This document shows, piece by piece, positions 1 to 10,049 of a DNA stretch of 64,000 nt (position 1 is its first letter; each line of letters begins with the position of its first letter). Location: contig LUCM01008159.1 of assembly GCA_008360955.1 (NCBI GenBank), forward strand, positions 11,865 through 75,864, written 5' to 3'. Below the pieces are notes generated by a model. It was not told the DNA's origin. It was given only the letters and a program-made list of their open reading frames with translations, and ran no database searches. Position numbers and translations under genes: made by a program. This DNA comes from Fasciolopsis buskii (lineage: Eukaryota; Platyhelminthes; Trematoda; Plagiorchiida; Fasciolidae).

Positions 1-11
1 AGGTTTCATCT

Positions 12-1430
12 TTGGTTATGCTGCATCGTCCAACTGCAATTCACTACAGCAACGTCTGCGAACAACAGGCCGAATTTCTTCCAGGTCGAGGTTGCATCGA
101 ACAAATAGTCACTCCTTCCTCGGCGGTGGCGAAACAGATAAGGTCGTTGCGCTCGAACATGAAGGTTGCGGGTTCGAATCCTCCCACCGCCGGTCAACTT
201 CCCCACTTGGCAGCCCTTTGCTGGTCGCGGCCCCCTTCGGGAAAAATGATTTACGTTGTTGTTCCATTAATAAAGGAAGTTAAAGCTAAACGACACTGGA
301 AGTGTACCTCACACCGCCTCCCTACGACCGTAATATTTCTCCCCTTGGAAGGTGCGTTTGACTCAGTGCATGGGACAATACTACTCGGTGTTCTCTACCG
401 GAAAGGTATGCCAACTAAATTCGTTAACCGCATGGTACTCCGTACCAGTGGTCACGTATGCATCTACATTTCTTTCGAAAGCGTGTTCGGTTAGGGTGTC
501 CCATCTCCATTCTTGTTCAACTTCGTCATGAATGAAGTAATGAAGGACGTTTTAAAAGGGTCGCAAGATATAGCAATGGAACTTGCAGATGGAGAGAAGT
601 TGTGTGACCTAGATCAAGCAGACGAGGCCTGTTCGAATCTGCGGAATATGTACAACGCGCACTAGTCAAGTCCTTTAGGGCTGTAGTTCGGTTCGGCATG
701 TGATTCGCACCCTCAAAGAGTAAAGTGCTGTTACAGGACTGGACGACAATAGTTCCGAACTTGATGATGGATATGAACCGTTTCCCTTACCTTGACAGTG
801 TGTCGAAGGATGATAGCTCGGCAGCGGAGGTAAACACGTGTATATCCAAGGCTAGAACGGCTTTCGCTGGACTGAAACACTTGTGGCGTCGGCCTGATAT
901 TTCACTGAAGTTGAAAGGTCGTGTGTACTGTGCTGCAGTGCTTTCAGTTCTGTTGTACGGTTGCGAGACGGATTATGCGTGTGGGCGATGTTCGTCGGTT
1001 AGAGGTATTCGACCACCGATGTTTACGTAGTATGGCTAGGATTGGATGGAGTGACCGGGGGAGTAATATTGAGGTTAGGAATCTGGTACTGGTTGCTTGT
1101 TTCAACCTATGAAACTTAATAGACTACGTTGATTGGGTCACGTGTTGCTTATGCCGAACACCATACCGTGCCCTATTTTATGCTCCTCCAACTGAATGGA
1201 GGACGCCATGCGGAGGTCAGCGGATGACGTGGCAACGTGAAATGAGAAAATGCACAGTGGACCCAGGGAAATTAGGTGTCTCACGCCTTGTTGGTTGGGG
1301 TCCGAAGGACCCGTCAGCCAGCTGGTTGGAGACATTGTAGAATATGGCAGCGAACCGGGAACATTGGCGATCGTGTTGTCATTTTCTATCGAGTCAGAAT
1401 GATGAAGAGACATACGTGTGTACAGTTAGA
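12..1430 (+). pseudogene. Non-LTR retrotransposon reverse transcriptase relic (copy 1)
   Basis: Decayed RT of an RTE/CR1-type non-LTR element; the intact enzyme would copy element RNA at a nicked target. The order of blocks is collinear with such RTs: 'QAEFLPGRGCIEQIVT' (about 66-111), 'LEGAFDSVHGTIL' (about 345-385), 'FLFNFVMNEVMKDVL' (510-554), 'KLCDLDQADEA' where the catalytic YADD is expected (about 597-630), 'LKGRVYCAAVLSVLLYGCET' (910-969), 'DHRCLRSMARIGW' (about 1009-1050) and the C-terminal 'NMAANREHWRSCCHFLS' (about 1342-1393). The blocks lie in several frames, with stops at 492 and 663 and frameshifts near 975 and 1110, so it is dead. The catalytic aspartate pair is lost (QAD). The window edge truncates its 5' end. 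A SINE is inserted between the first two blocks. Family membership is sure; the clade name is inference. Confidence 0.85.
113..288 (+). mobile_element. tRNA-derived SINE, family 1, copy a
   Basis: The head at 122-191 has tRNA geometry: 7-bp acceptor stem GGCGGTG (122-128) with CACCGCC (185-191), a T-loop TTCGAAT directly upstream of the 3' acceptor strand, and a perfect B-box GGTTCGAATCC (171-181). A weak A-box lies at 127-137 (TGGCGAAACAG). The body continues into a pyrimidine-rich unit (CGGTCAACTTCCCCACTTGG) and ends TTGTTGTTCCATTAATAAAGG near 288. The same body and tail recur in the minus-strand copy at 4,703-4,872. SINEs of this type are transcribed by RNA polymerase III and mobilised by LINE RT. 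This copy sits inside RT relic 1. It is not a functional tRNA gene, because the D-arm does not fold. Confidence 0.75.
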
Positions 1431-3544
1431 CTTTGCCTCTGGGTGTTGGCTTCAACAACACGCTTATCCCTTCCCGCCCTTGCAGTTGCACTTCTTTTTT
1501 CATCTGGAAATTCATTCTTTTTACAGGACCATGTAACCCTGGGATGAAGGCTGCGGTCAGTGAGGCTTACCTTGCTGATAGAGGACCATGATGATAATTG
1601 TGACCGTGATCCGTGGGACTAAAATGCTGTTCGACTTGGTGTTTGTCAGCTACCTGTTGCGGCGTTCTGAACAATATAAGGAATAGATTATCTTTCTTTG
1701 CGCTCGGTAACAAGTACAGTGGACTACAGTTTGGGTTGCTCGTATAATGACAATATAATGTAGATAGCGGCGATATCTTTCAGATCTAAACATTTATTAT
1801 ACATATAAGGAACAGAACTTACCGATAGTCGAAAACAACAGAATGAAAAGTTGTGAATAACATACTGTTTCCATTGATTCCTATATTATGGTACTGTTTC
1901 TGCTTCCCTACTGTATGATTTAATTATCAGGTTTGAATGAACAAATTATACCTTTTGTAAATACTGATAGCATTGTTTCGGTTGTAATTTCTTTTCCTAT
2001 GCGTGCACGTGGTAGTGCAACCAGAAATGATAACTGATAAGATTTCGTATTGTCACTCCGTGATTTCATCCATCCAGACAGAAAAATCGGTCTTTTCGAA
2101 AAAATACCAGTTTACTTTCAGTCAGTGAAGCACATCATTGAAACGTTGCACTCACCAAACCTAAAAGTGTTCTTCGACAAGGAAACGTCTGTTATTGGGA
2201 TGATTCGGAATCGCTTGCTGGTCATTTCTCCACATCTTGTAAATAGTGAAATTGATTATGTATTTCCTTTCTTTGAAAGCCATCACGACTGATGATTGTT
2301 TGATTCCGGTCCAGTGCAAGTCCAAAGTTGTACTGAAAAAGTTCTATATTATGATTTATGTTTTCGTGGGGTAATAAATTCCTTAAGTCAGACCTGATCA
2401 TTTAATGCTAATTTGTCTGTTTCAGTACTTACCCTGAATTGTGATTATCGCCCATTTGTCAGCTAGCAATACCTACTTTGCAAGTTCGGAAACTTTCGAC
2501 AGTGTTGTCACTGAGGCACCGAAACAACATAACACTCGCCGTCATTGCAAAACATTAATGATAACGGTCAATGCCAGAGGACAACTGGAGGGCGTCTAAT
2601 AGTTTGCAGAATTTCTATACGAAAGAAATCCTGAAAGTAACGTCAAACCTGTACTTATGGATAATACGAAACTCAAACTGTAAACGGTATCCAGAGAATA
2701 AAATGACTTCAGTGCTTCTCTGGCCAAGTTAGAATGCGATTAAATTATCGGATGATTTCGAATCTGACAGTGGTGATTCTCCCAACTAGTGTAAAGAGAA
2801 CAGCACGCAATTGTAGTGATACCGATCGGCCACCCAAATCTTTTTACCCTCAATCACCGGAAGTACGTTTTCCATTCAGCATGCTTTAAGTACACTTTAG
2901 AAATATGATTATATTTTTATTATTCATGCAACAGAATCATTCATCAAGCAGACCGGGCTGACGCCTGCGTCGACATCAACTCAATTGTTCGGTGGTTACA
3001 TTGTTCTCTCCTTATCGAATACTTGTAAATAATTTAGTTTTCAAATCTTCTGTGCTAAAACGGTTGAACAACTTCGACTCACCTAATTAAGTGGACGTAA
3101 ATTTGAGCTCAAAAAGTGTTTCTTGCGAAAATCAAAAGGTCATTTTGCTGTTCCATTCATGGAATCTCACGCCATGCCCACGTTTCATATACAACTTCTT
3201 GATTTTCAATTTTTTCCGGATCACTGTTTATACATTTGTTCCGCCCGTCATTTTTCGCGACTTGTGTTTGAAAGACTTTCCGGCCGATTGAACTGTTAAC
3301 GTCTTGTCATTAAATACCTCCAGTGAACTTCGCAAAATTTACTGTATTCCAATATAATGATATTTGCTAAAGACTATCCAAAGATATTTTTAGACTCCGT
3401 TCAATTCAGCTTTCTACGACCAACTGACTTTGCACATATATGCTTTGGTTTCGGTTGCTACCTAAAACACCGTCTACAAAAATGAGAAACAAAAAAGGAC
3501 ATTAAACTGGTATCTCTACGAAATAAACTATGTAGAAGAAGAAA
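1431..3544. other. Non-coding stretch, no recognised feature
   Basis: AT-rich sequence after the RT relic. The first ~120 bases are pyrimidine-rich and may be the element's 3' UTR. An 80-codon open frame at 2,050-2,292 (ending FPFFESHHD) is unrecognised and opens at a TTG. I see no repeat or RNA gene. Confidence 0.4.
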
Positions 3545-4330
3545 TGCTTTAATACAAAAACGCCACCGACTGCGACATTCAGCCGTACCACTTTCGATTT
3601 TCAAACGCCTCCTGGAAAGATCTCGTGGATCCCAACCCGGTAGTCTAACCGGACCCACTCTACCCAGTCCATCGATTTCACATTTTACCTCATTTCATAG
3701 ACTGGCCACCAGAATCACTCTTCTAAATACCGCCGACCTGAGAGAACAACATACATCAAAACGGACTTGTGGCTTCTCCCAACACGTGACACAACCACGA
3801 TAATGTTTAAATTTAATGTCGTACCTAGAGGTTAAACTTTGGAACACAGTGCCCTATTTCTATCCTTTGAGTTTCTCAGAAAACTGTTGCTGTGGTGTTT
3901 GGGCACTGAAGTTCTTCCCCCACTGATGGTCCAAAATGGTTCTGTTTCTGAGCCGTGTTGCTAAGGTGTAACCTCAACATTTGATTAACAGTCGGATTTC
4001 AAGCCGACACCGAAGATGCTTCAAACTGATAAACCTCATTCGGGGCTTCCATATGCGGGAAGACTATTCACCCGATATACGACCACCTAGCGTGATACAA
4101 CCACAGAAAGCAACTATTCTTGTCTGCTACAACTGACATTTCGAAAGTGCAAAACGAATCCCGAGCATCTTGGACTCCCGGATTCGCACGCCACGCGAAA
4201 TGTACTCCTCTACCCGTGCACTTTTCTTGCAAGTGCTCATTGAAAATATTTTTATACAAGCCTTTATGTTCACATCGGCTCCACCGTTCGCCAGATGCTG
4301 CTTTTCATGGTCCAGTGTTTGTAACACTAA
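3545..4330 (-). pseudogene. Non-LTR RT relic (copy 2), highly degraded
   Basis: On the minus strand, blocks of the same RT family appear in the expected order but in shifting frames: 'GIRFALSKCQL' (about 4,127-4,160), 'RFISLKHLRCRLEIR' (about 3,990-4,035), 'HGSETEPF' (about 3,940), and 'VRLPGWDPRDL' (about 3,617-3,650), then a remnant of the terminal W/C motif 'AECRSRWRFC' (about 3,560-3,590). The last block aligns with 'LPGWGPRD' of the copy at 8,620-9,840. It has many stops and no catalytic region, so only the C-terminal third survives. Orientation is opposite to the other copies. Confidence 0.7.
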
Positions 4331-4702
4331 CTCAGATGTTTAATGCGCTGCATCCAAAAACTTGTTTAGAAAGTGAACTTGGTCATCCAGAAGTTAACTT
4401 ATCTTTCATGAGCAGACTTTAAGTGATTCATGCACATACACTGTCATTCTTGTATAAAAAAGGAAGAGGTGTTATGCCCGTTGCAACCCAAGTCTATAAA
4501 AACCGCTCTCTTTGAAGTTTAAATTATACGGAATTGGGGTGACTTAGATGAACACACCTCCACACCGAATTCGGTACTCGATTAACTGAAATCAGCAAAC
4601 TAACGCAAATGTTCACAACAGGAAAATTGCAAATATCGTCAGTCCGGATAAGAGTTTCCCATCACTTTTATCTTTGTCTTTTTTTCTTTTATTATTTGCT
4701 TC
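4331..4702. other. AT-rich spacer
   Basis: No coding or repeat signal recognised between the minus-strand RT relic and the minus-strand SINE. The 3' end of this stretch is a T-rich run at 4,678-4,700 (the A-rich end on the SINE's own strand). Confidence 0.4.
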
Positions 4703-4872
4703 TTTTGTCAATAAAACAACAATGTATACCATTTTCAAAAGGGAGTAGCGGTCAACAAAGAGCTACCAGATGGAGAAGTCGATCGGCGGGGGGGGGCGGA
4801 TCCGAACCGCGACCTTCTGGTTGAAATCCCATGATGTTGGCCGCTTGACCACCGCGCGGTATCACATCCATA
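4703..4872 (-). mobile_element. tRNA-derived SINE, family 1, copy b
   Basis: Reading the minus strand, the head has an A-box-like GTGGTCAAGCGG (about 4,842-4,853) and a B-box GGTTCGGATCC (4,808-4,798). The body GATCGACTTCTCCATCTGG and the end TTGTTGTTTTATTGACAAAAG match copy a block for block. A 10-base C run (minus strand) sits between head and body. An A-rich stretch follows the tail, as expected for a LINE-mobilised SINE. It is inserted between two larger dead elements. Confidence 0.75.
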
Positions 4873-5379
4873 GCTTAAAAACCACTCGGTGGAATTGAGT
4901 TTTAAGAATGACCTCACCACGTTTGCTTCAGCTTCTTACTAATTTTCCAAGATGGCCATAATCGTATACCAATAAACGTTTTCTTTCGCTACAAACGGCG
5001 GCAAGCCCAGTTGGGGGAGGCAGGTTTTGCGATCTTGCCAACCACTCCATTTTTGTGCGCTGACAGAGACAGCGTCCCACTTTCTTTATTGCTCGACCCT
5101 TTTTCTAAAGCGTTATCAATGAAAGACAGGAAATCTCTGGGAATTGCAAACGGTTTAGTTAAGTTGTTACGTAGCCCTGCGAGAGCAAAGTTACCGTTGG
5201 AAATCGTACCACGTGATCAGTATTCAGTCAGGCCGGAGATGATTCTGTTGATGGAAAAAACAGGTTTTGATTCTACATGTGCACATCTTCCAATTATAAC
5301 AGCACTGCACTCGGCACTATGCCCTCAAGGGAACAATGATCATTCAGCCGTATGAATGACCTCTTTTGGGTCATCTGAC
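4873..5379 (+). other. Unrecognised 114-codon open frame in unique sequence
   Basis: A frame at 5,011-5,355 (opening at TTG) translates to a mixed sequence including 'LSLLLDPFSKALSMKDRKS'. It is in the same frame as the gag zinc knuckle 300 bases downstream, so it could be the decayed N-terminal Gag of the Ty3/gypsy element. I see no diagnostic motif that proves this. Confidence 0.25.
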
Positions 5380-8215
5380 TAAGAAATTAGAGGGAAGTGA
5401 ACAGCTTTCCAGAGAACTGACAATAATTTCGATGACACTTTGCGCTACTCGCTTGGCGTGGTGCATTTGTCTTTGTCCCTATTATAACGAAATAATCCGT
5501 TCCGCTGCTGATGATGCAGCCACAAAACCTATGGAAACTATGGGTGCGTCAGAGTTGCGTATTCTCTACAAGAAGACAACAGGGATATGGTCGGAAACAA
5601 CGAGAACGTCGGTCACAGAAGGAAAGGCAGAAATGTCCATCTCGAGTAGAATGCATGTGATATTTGCAGGAACCACCGTCATTTCGCCTCAAAATGTTCC
5701 TCTAATACAGCGATAATTTCAACCCAAAATTCACAACACGAACACTGCGGACACTAGCAAAACGAAAAGATATTACGCTCTGTGAATACTCGATCGAATA
5801 TCACGCTTCGCTCAGCAGAAAGAAGACTCGTTATGTGGACTGGTGTCAAGATTCATCCGAAAAAAGAGACAATGCTCCGAGTCACCAATTTCCGTGACGA
5901 TCAGTCTTCAGTCACAAACGTTGTGCTGGTCAAGTGGGGTTATGTCTCCGTTCTACACCGAGTTTTCGAAAAGTTGACTTCCACTTTGCTCCGCTATGAT
6001 TAGTTTGTTCACCTTGTTTGTCGTAATGTCGAATATTACCAGGATAGCTTCTCCAAATGGTTGTACTAACCATCAGTTGGCATTCTGAGCCTATGATAAT
6101 ACTGACAACGCGTATTTTGTATCCCAAATAGAGGACGAGTTGAATGGAATTTGGATATTCTCGTAGCAAAAGACGTTTCGACAAAAGCCAATGAACAGAC
6201 AGACTGGTTGTGCCAAAGAGTGACAGTGACGAAACCGTCAAGAGAACTGCGCATTTACATCGATCCCAAGTCATCAAACGAAACACTGAATAGAGGACAC
6301 TTTAGTAAGGGCGTATGCCACGAAAGTTAATCTGGCCTCAGCGTTTTGGCACCTAGAGCTGGATGAAACCTCGAGCTACTTGACGCCATTTGACAAACGA
6401 TATGATGATTGCCTTTGGAGGTGACTACTCTTTGGTTTAAAAGAATCTAGTGTAAACTTTCAAAAGAGCATTCTGCAATCAGTAGACGACCTGCCCGAAG
6501 TACTTCGGATTTTGGAAAAGAAAGCCCAGGAACAACGAAAGATTTTATTCTTCCTTCCAATAGCATGTTTAGGGTGGAATTATGCTAACGCGATACACGT
6601 TGACATACTGCAAAACATCGGACAAATTCCGTGTTCATACTTCCATCGGCACGGATAAAGCCATACCGGAAAAGTTACTATCCGTCGTAGGTATGCTTGA
6701 ATCAAACGATATGGAAGGCTTTTCACGCCTTAATGAAATGACCAACTAGCTTAGCAGAATCATATGAGAGTTAGCTGGACTGTTAAGACCCACACATATG
6801 GCAGAAACTTGGACTGGGGCAGAACACCACTCTGTCTTTGATCGCATAAAATGGTTCATTGTAAGGGCTTGTGTACTCGCTCCTTACGAACCCATCTTTA
6901 TCACTATGTATATAGTGAGAGTTATCAATATGGTTAAGGAGCCATCGTCTCACATATATTCATCTGACTGATTACCACAGCAGAATGTTGGTCATTTGTC
7001 AGCCAAAAAATACGCAGAGAAGGAACTACCAACAACTGGGTGCATCTTTGAAAAGTTCAGTGATTATGTATTTGACTGATTTAGACGCATACACTTTGAT
7101 CGTGGTCATGGATAAGCCACTACAATGAGCACCAAGAACTTTGCAGTCGGTGCTAATGCGTCCAGATAAGCATGGTTGCAAACTGCACCGCCAGAAATGC
7201 AGACAAACTATCATAGCCGATGAACTGTTACCGGCTATGGCAATGATTACTGAGAACGGCCATCAAAATGAGACTGAATATGTTTTGTGGTGGTAACAGA
7301 ATCTGAATTATTTCAAACGCAGAATCTCTTGAACAAGTTGTCATTTGTGGCTGGCCACTAAATAAAGTGGCAGAAGTTCTCCCTTGACTTTAGTTCCATG
7401 ATAACCTAACGACAGGGAAGCAACTGATTTTTGGGGGTACCTCTTGGTGGTCTCTCAAGCAATTTTTAAAAAAGCCGTTGTGTTTGTTGCATCGTGTGTA
7501 TACAGGTCTCAGTGGATGTATCAGCCTATTCAGATGGACCTGCTGCTGGACGGGCATAACAGAACGGTGTTAGGCAAATAGCAGCAAACGCTGTGACACG
7601 CAGGCAGTTTGATCAGCGATAAACGAAAGAAGCGAGGGAAAAGCGACTAGTACCCGGTTGTCCTTGGTTGATTGCTGCACGGGATATATTTTAACACGTG
7701 AAGGACAGTTATTTCGTAGCCGAGAACTACCACAGTGACTTCGTCGAAAATGATCGAATGAAGGCGGAAACGAATCCAGAGTTTGCCAGCCACAAGGAAG
7801 CCAACTTTGCTTGATATGAGATTCCGATTCAGGTGTTTTCCGGTGGTGGCCTTCAGTTTTGCAGCACAAAATTCCAGCAGGTCTCACAGACGTGGCACTT
7901 AGATACCATACCATCAGTCCCTACCACGACCAATCCAATGGCAAGGGGGCTTGAACAGTAAAACGGGTGAAAAAGATACTTAGAAAATGCAACACTGAGC
8001 ACTATAAGTCGTTCACCACCTTTCTGAGACTTCAAAATGCGCCAGTGATGATTTGAGAAGACCCAAGGGAGTATGCGCCAACAAATCGCAGCACAGACGC
8101 AGTGGAGGGTACTTCCTATCAAAAGTTGCACGACGTACAGCAAGGCGGGGTGACATCTTGATTTTGACTTGCTTTATGGTTGTGTGAGTAGATCGGCTTT
8201 CCTCTAATGAGCCGC
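5380..8215 (+). pseudogene. Ty3/gypsy LTR retrotransposon gag-pol relic
   Basis: Collinear Ty3/gypsy blocks in shifting frames. The Gag nucleocapsid knuckle CX2CX4HX4C ('CDICRNHRHFASKC') is at 5,656-5,697. RT pieces follow: 'WNLDILVAKDVSTKANEQTDW' region (about 6,140-6,210), 'TKPSRELRIYIDPKSSNETL' (about 6,228-6,289) and 'KVNLASAFWHLELDETSS' (about 6,324-6,377). The RT-connection/RNase H part shows 'ELAGLLRPTHMAETWTGAEHH' (about 6,771-6,833) and 'FEKFSDYVFD' (about 7,046-7,078). The integrase part runs from a zinc-finger remnant (about 7,420-7,570) to 'HTISPYHDQSNGKGA' (about 7,904-7,950) and 'TVKRVKKILRKCNTEHYKSF' (about 7,958-8,018). The Y-x-DD active site is not visible and stops are frequent, so it is inactive. 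Domain order (RT, RNase H, integrase) is that of Ty3/gypsy, not copia. No flanking LTR pair was found. Confidence 0.85.
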
Positions 8216-8460
8216 ATGTAGGAGGCCCTTTTGGCTTCGATTCCCGTTGTTTTGGAAACAGGGAACGGTTGCTGTTTTGTGCTCAGACTGTTTCTCGCCG
8301 GTACGAGGTTAAGAGACCACCTGGCGTCCGCTCTCTTGGAGTTACCGTTGCATCCAAATCAACCATATTGCTATTAGCTACAAATGGTGGGGCTGCCTGT
8401 ATGACTCCTGGCTGTCATTAGTGTGCACTAATATGTCCATGTGCTTTGGTGGGCGCTTAA
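8216..8460. other. Spacer between Ty3/gypsy and next elements
   Basis: No LTR-like ends, ORF or RNA signal recognised. It may contain the decayed 3' LTR of the upstream element, but no second copy is present for comparison. Confidence 0.3.
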
Positions 8461-8463
8461 AAC

Positions 8464-8560
8464 GCACGGTGCAGTGATGGTTAGAATGCGTCGAGGTTTC
8501 CAATCCTACTCGCCTATCAACCCTTCAAAGCACATTGGTTGAAAAGCTAGGATTACCCCA
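8464..8560 (+). mobile_element. Degenerate tRNA-like SINE head
   Basis: GTGCAGTGATGGTTAGAATG resembles an A-box/D-arm and GGTTTCCAATCCTA (about 8,495-8,508) a mutated B-box, at roughly tRNA spacing. No family 1 body follows. This is probably another SINE fossil and the call is weak. Confidence 0.35.
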
Positions 8561-8619
8561 ACCTCAAAACGTCAATGAGCATTGATCACTTATCAAGTAT
8601 ACCCTTAATTCTTCCAGCT

Positions 8620-9840
8620 TAGTTAGCTGTGATCTGACCCTTCGCTTTATGACATTCTGAGTTTCTTCTGAGTCCCTGTGTCTTCTTAGCGCACGCTAGT
8701 CCATCCCGGACAATAGCAAGTATAGTGAACCACTGCTCGTAACGAGATGTGAACTTAACACAAGCTTGCTTAGGGATCGCGAGATCTGGTGGTCTCAATA
8801 ATCTTCGGAGATACAATATGCTGCCGCCATGGGAAATTCCTGCAAACTGTTCTACCTCATCCGAGTTACCGATGAGAAGGCATTAGGTTTGAGCGCAACC
8901 ATTCGCGAAGCTGACGGTTTGCCTGTCTGCAACCAGCACCGTTGTCTTATACTCTGAGCAGAGTATTTTTAAGCCCTATGCGTCACCCTCTGCCGCAGCT
9001 ATTCCGGCAAGCGTCCAATGACCTGTTACAAGAGACTCACCAACTGAGACGGAGATCCTCAAGGAAGTCCGAGCCTTAGGATGTCATAAGGCGACTGGCT
9101 CCGATGGGCTTTCCCCAGCCTGCACTCACCCTTTGTGGTGATCGGTTAGAAATAGTTAATAGCTTCAAGTACCTTGGGAACCCGATCACACCTGACGGAG
9201 GTGTTGGGGAACGAGGTCTCAACACGAATTGCGAAATTCAGAGCAGCTGTCGCGAACCTGCGACACCTGTGGCGCCTCCATGACATCCGGGTTTTTCTCT
9301 AGGGGAGGGTGTACAATTTCACAGTTCGTAGTGTTCTTCTTCACGGTTGTGAAACCTGGACTATCCACGTGGAGGATGCTCGACAACTTTTTGTTTTCGA
9401 CCAATTACGGCTTCGAAGCATTGTTCGTGTCTGGTTGGAACATCGGGTAAGCAATGACGAGGTGCATCGTGGTGTGTTGGGTGCAGACAATGGTCCACTG
9501 GCTGAAATAATCGCTCTACGTCGCCTTCCATGGATTGGACACGTACCACGTATGCCTGTCCATCGTCTATCTTCTCGTGCTCCTTTTGCACGTGCTGGGC
9601 AAAGCTGGAAGAAGCAACATGGTCATGCTATGACTTGGCGTAGAGGTATGAAGCAGTTGGCTTCGGTTTTGGCCTCGGCTGATGCTTCCCTCCTTCCTGG
9701 TTGGGGCCCAAGAGATGAGGATTGTTGTTGGTTGGAGGCGCTGAGAGATATGGCTCAAAACCAAAATCAGTGGCGCGAATGCTGTTTTGCCCGTCTGTAG
9801 TGCTCGTCCCCCTCACCCCGAGTAAAAATTAAAAACAACG
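8620..9840 (+). pseudogene. Non-LTR RT relic (copy 3) with internal deletion of the RT palm
   Basis: It starts in the region before the RT domain: 'LLRDREIWWSQ' (about 8,765-8,800), 'AAAMGNSCKLFYLIR' (about 8,819-8,863) and 'TETEILKEVRALGCHKATGS' (about 9,043-9,100). It then jumps straight to 'CGDRLEIVNSFKYLGNPI' (about 9,134-9,190). In the intact family these flank about 200 residues holding the fingers and palm, so the catalytic core is deleted near 9,126. The C-terminal part is the best preserved of any copy, a 163-codon open frame at 9,309-9,800: 'LLHGCETWTIHVEDARQLF', 'RLPWIGHVPRM', 'WRRGMKQLASVLASADASL', 'LPGWGPRDEDCCWLEALRD' and a terminal 'WRECCFARL'. An A-rich 3' UTR (about 9,820-9,850) follows. 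Confidence 0.88.
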
Positions 9841-9984
9841 AAAAAATCACAAAATGTTTACGGTGAAGATGCAAAAAATAAGTGGTTTGTCGTTGTTTAT
9901 CGTTATCATTTCACCCCTCTTATCCATTCTTTGTATGATTCCATTTGTATGTTTTTGCGATGACACCATGGTTGTTTTCTTGCC

Positions 9985-9985
9985 T

Positions 9986-10034
<49 letters not shown>

Positions 10035-10049
10035 GTATATATATATATA
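9985..10049. repeat. (TA)n / TATATATATG microsatellite
   Basis: Alternating TA with periodic ATG interruptions, directly 3' of the non-LTR relic. Alternating tyrosine/isoleucine ORFs on both strands here are artefacts of this repeat. Confidence 0.95.

Noticed and set aside
122..191. Functional tRNA gene
   Set aside because: Acceptor and T-arm fold, but the D-arm does not, and a SINE body shared with other copies follows.
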